Notes under the pieces: generated by a model
What the model saw: only the letters and a program-made list of their open reading frames with translations
What the model was told of the DNA's origin: nothing
The model's database searches: none
Origin: Luscinia megarhynchos
Lineage: Eukaryota; Chordata; Aves; Passeriformes; Turdidae
NCBI GenBank assembly: GCA_034336665.1
Contig: JAPFBE010000002.1
Span: 32,033,406 to 32,097,405 of the forward strand
DNA length: 64,000 nt
Direction of reading: 5' to 3'
Made by a program: the position numbers and the translations under genes
Shown: positions 62,779 through 64,000 of the stretch, piece by piece
How the letters are laid out: each line of letters starts with the position of its first letter
How positions within the stretch are numbered: the stretch's first letter is position 1

Positions 62779-64000
62779 TTTTTGGAATGATGAAAAAGAA
62801 TTTGTGTACTTTCAAGGAAGAAGTGTTTGGCAAAAGGCAGTATAAAAAAACTGACAAAAAGTCTTCCAGCTGGCATAAAATGCATGACAATATTCACTGA
62901 TCAATTCCACGCTATCATGAAATTAAACCAGAAAGAATATAAATTACTTCTATTTAGATTTAAAGTTTTGTTTGCTGTTTGGATCATGGAGAGCATATTT
63001 GTTGGTAATGAGCAAGCATTCTTATTTGTTCAGTGATTTTTTTGAAATTGAAAAAAAACCCCCAGGGCCAGAGGGCCTTAGCAACTACTTCTTCAGTCTG
63101 GTTTTGTTTCAGCAGCAACTGAAGTAGATTGGAATTCTTTGGATGTTTGCACACCATGGAGTGTATAGTCATCTATTTTTTGAGCATGCAAAGAAGTGAC
63201 ATCTTTGACAACTTTTTGTTTTCACACTGATCTGTGAATCTCTGGTTGCTGTTTCCAGAATACATCATATGAACCTTAGGACCACAGTGTACTCATATGT
63301 AAAAATACACCTTTATTTTTATCACCGTCTTTATCTTGATATTGATATGAATGCAAAAACCCTGAGCAGTATTTTTATCCCAAACATCTCCACAATGTGC
63401 AATCTTTTGTTTTATTCAGGCATTTGAAATTCTTCCATTCTCATTTTCAAAAGGTATCAAATAGCTGTTTACATTTCTTAAGTCTGTTTGGATTTAGTTT
63501 ATCAGCATTTAATTTAAGGAAACTTTTTAACTCAACTTTCTTATAAGAGTCTGTGGAAATTGCTTTAGGATCCCTTTTAGGATAGAATGTCCTAAAGTAA
63601 TTATGTCTTGGAGGAGTTCCCATTTTAGTCTTTTTCCATGACTAATATGATTCATATTTGATTAAACATTATTAGGCATTTTGGCTTTCTTCCCATGAGG
63701 GAGGAGTAGATATCTGAGTGTGTGAAATCTAACTCATACCACAGGATCCTGTGTAAAGTCCTAGATGAGCAGTGTAGACCTTACATGTTTACTGGGGAGG
63801 GAACTCCCAGCTTTGAACTCATGGAGTGTCAAAAGTGTAAATTCTGGTTGCTAATCAAAATCTTTGTGTCCCATGTAGCTCTCTGGCCAAAAAAGGATAA
63901 GCTAACACTTGTCTGTACATACAGAAAGATAATCCTTCAAAGTAACCAGGATTGTTTGTCATTTGTCTCTTTTCTGATTTGGATGGATTTCCAGCTATGG

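Larger units (their letters stand above)
57212..64000. other. Unique non-coding sequence, no gene seen
   Basis: AT-rich throughout. A GAT/TTA trinucleotide run lies at 58101-58129; 58190-58560 has a cluster of homeodomain-type TAATT words. CAGCCCATCC is tandemly duplicated near 61301-61322, and a 19-bp tandem duplication at 62741-62778 is listed separately. Open frames are at most 77 codons and not recognisable. Confidence 0.65.

Noticed and set aside
1..64000. CRISPR arrays, bacterial operons, phage or insertion sequences
   Set aside because: No regularly spaced repeats, no densely packed long ORFs and no ribosome-binding-site pattern; the sequence is vertebrate in character.

Overview
The window looks like a vertebrate nuclear, non-coding segment, most likely from a bird. 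The reasons are: an AT-rich background with few CpGs; interspersed repeats that I can recognise almost only as CR1-type LINE fragments, several ending in the avian-style 3' terminal motif (tcatagaatcacag-like on this strand); no Alu-, B1- or L1-like sequence; and low overall repeat density. Crocodilians and turtles also carry CR1, so bird is an inference. Assignment to a particular order is not possible from this sequence.

I found no protein-coding exon I can defend. Every long open frame was considered. They are short (at most 131 codons), look like no protein family I know, and are explained by chance, by the TTTC microsatellite, or by reading across CR1 copies. I recognise no tRNA, rRNA or known small RNA. 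The simplest reading is intergenic desert or the inside of a very large intron. Nothing here behaves as an operon or gene cluster.

Layout. 1-21.4 kb: unique AT-rich sequence with small microsatellites, two inverted repeats and one possible fossil LINE scrap near 15.4 kb. 21.4-21.7 kb: a 232-bp almost pure pyrimidine TTTC tract. 22.9 kb: a short CR1 end. 23-34.7 kb: unique sequence. 34.75-34.9 kb: a truncated CR1. 42.7-43.5 kb: a highly decayed plus-strand CR1-clade LINE with recognisable reverse-transcriptase and C-terminal stretches. 46-46.8 kb: an 11-G run and a GTTTTTT minisatellite. 47.6-48.7 kb: the largest CR1, minus strand, about 1 kb, with part of the reverse transcriptase. 50.7-53.3 kb: a pair of diverged direct repeats of about 550-590 bp, offset by about 2.0 kb, with a third CR1 tail between them. 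54.9-55.5 kb: an LTR-like candidate. 56.5-57.2 kb: another minus-strand CR1 closely related to the one at 47.6 kb. 57.2-64 kb: AT-rich unique sequence with homeodomain-type TAATT clusters.

The least expected observation is the diverged direct duplication at 50.7/52.7 kb. I found no convincing new biological system. All repeat boundaries were set by eye and may be off by tens of bases.
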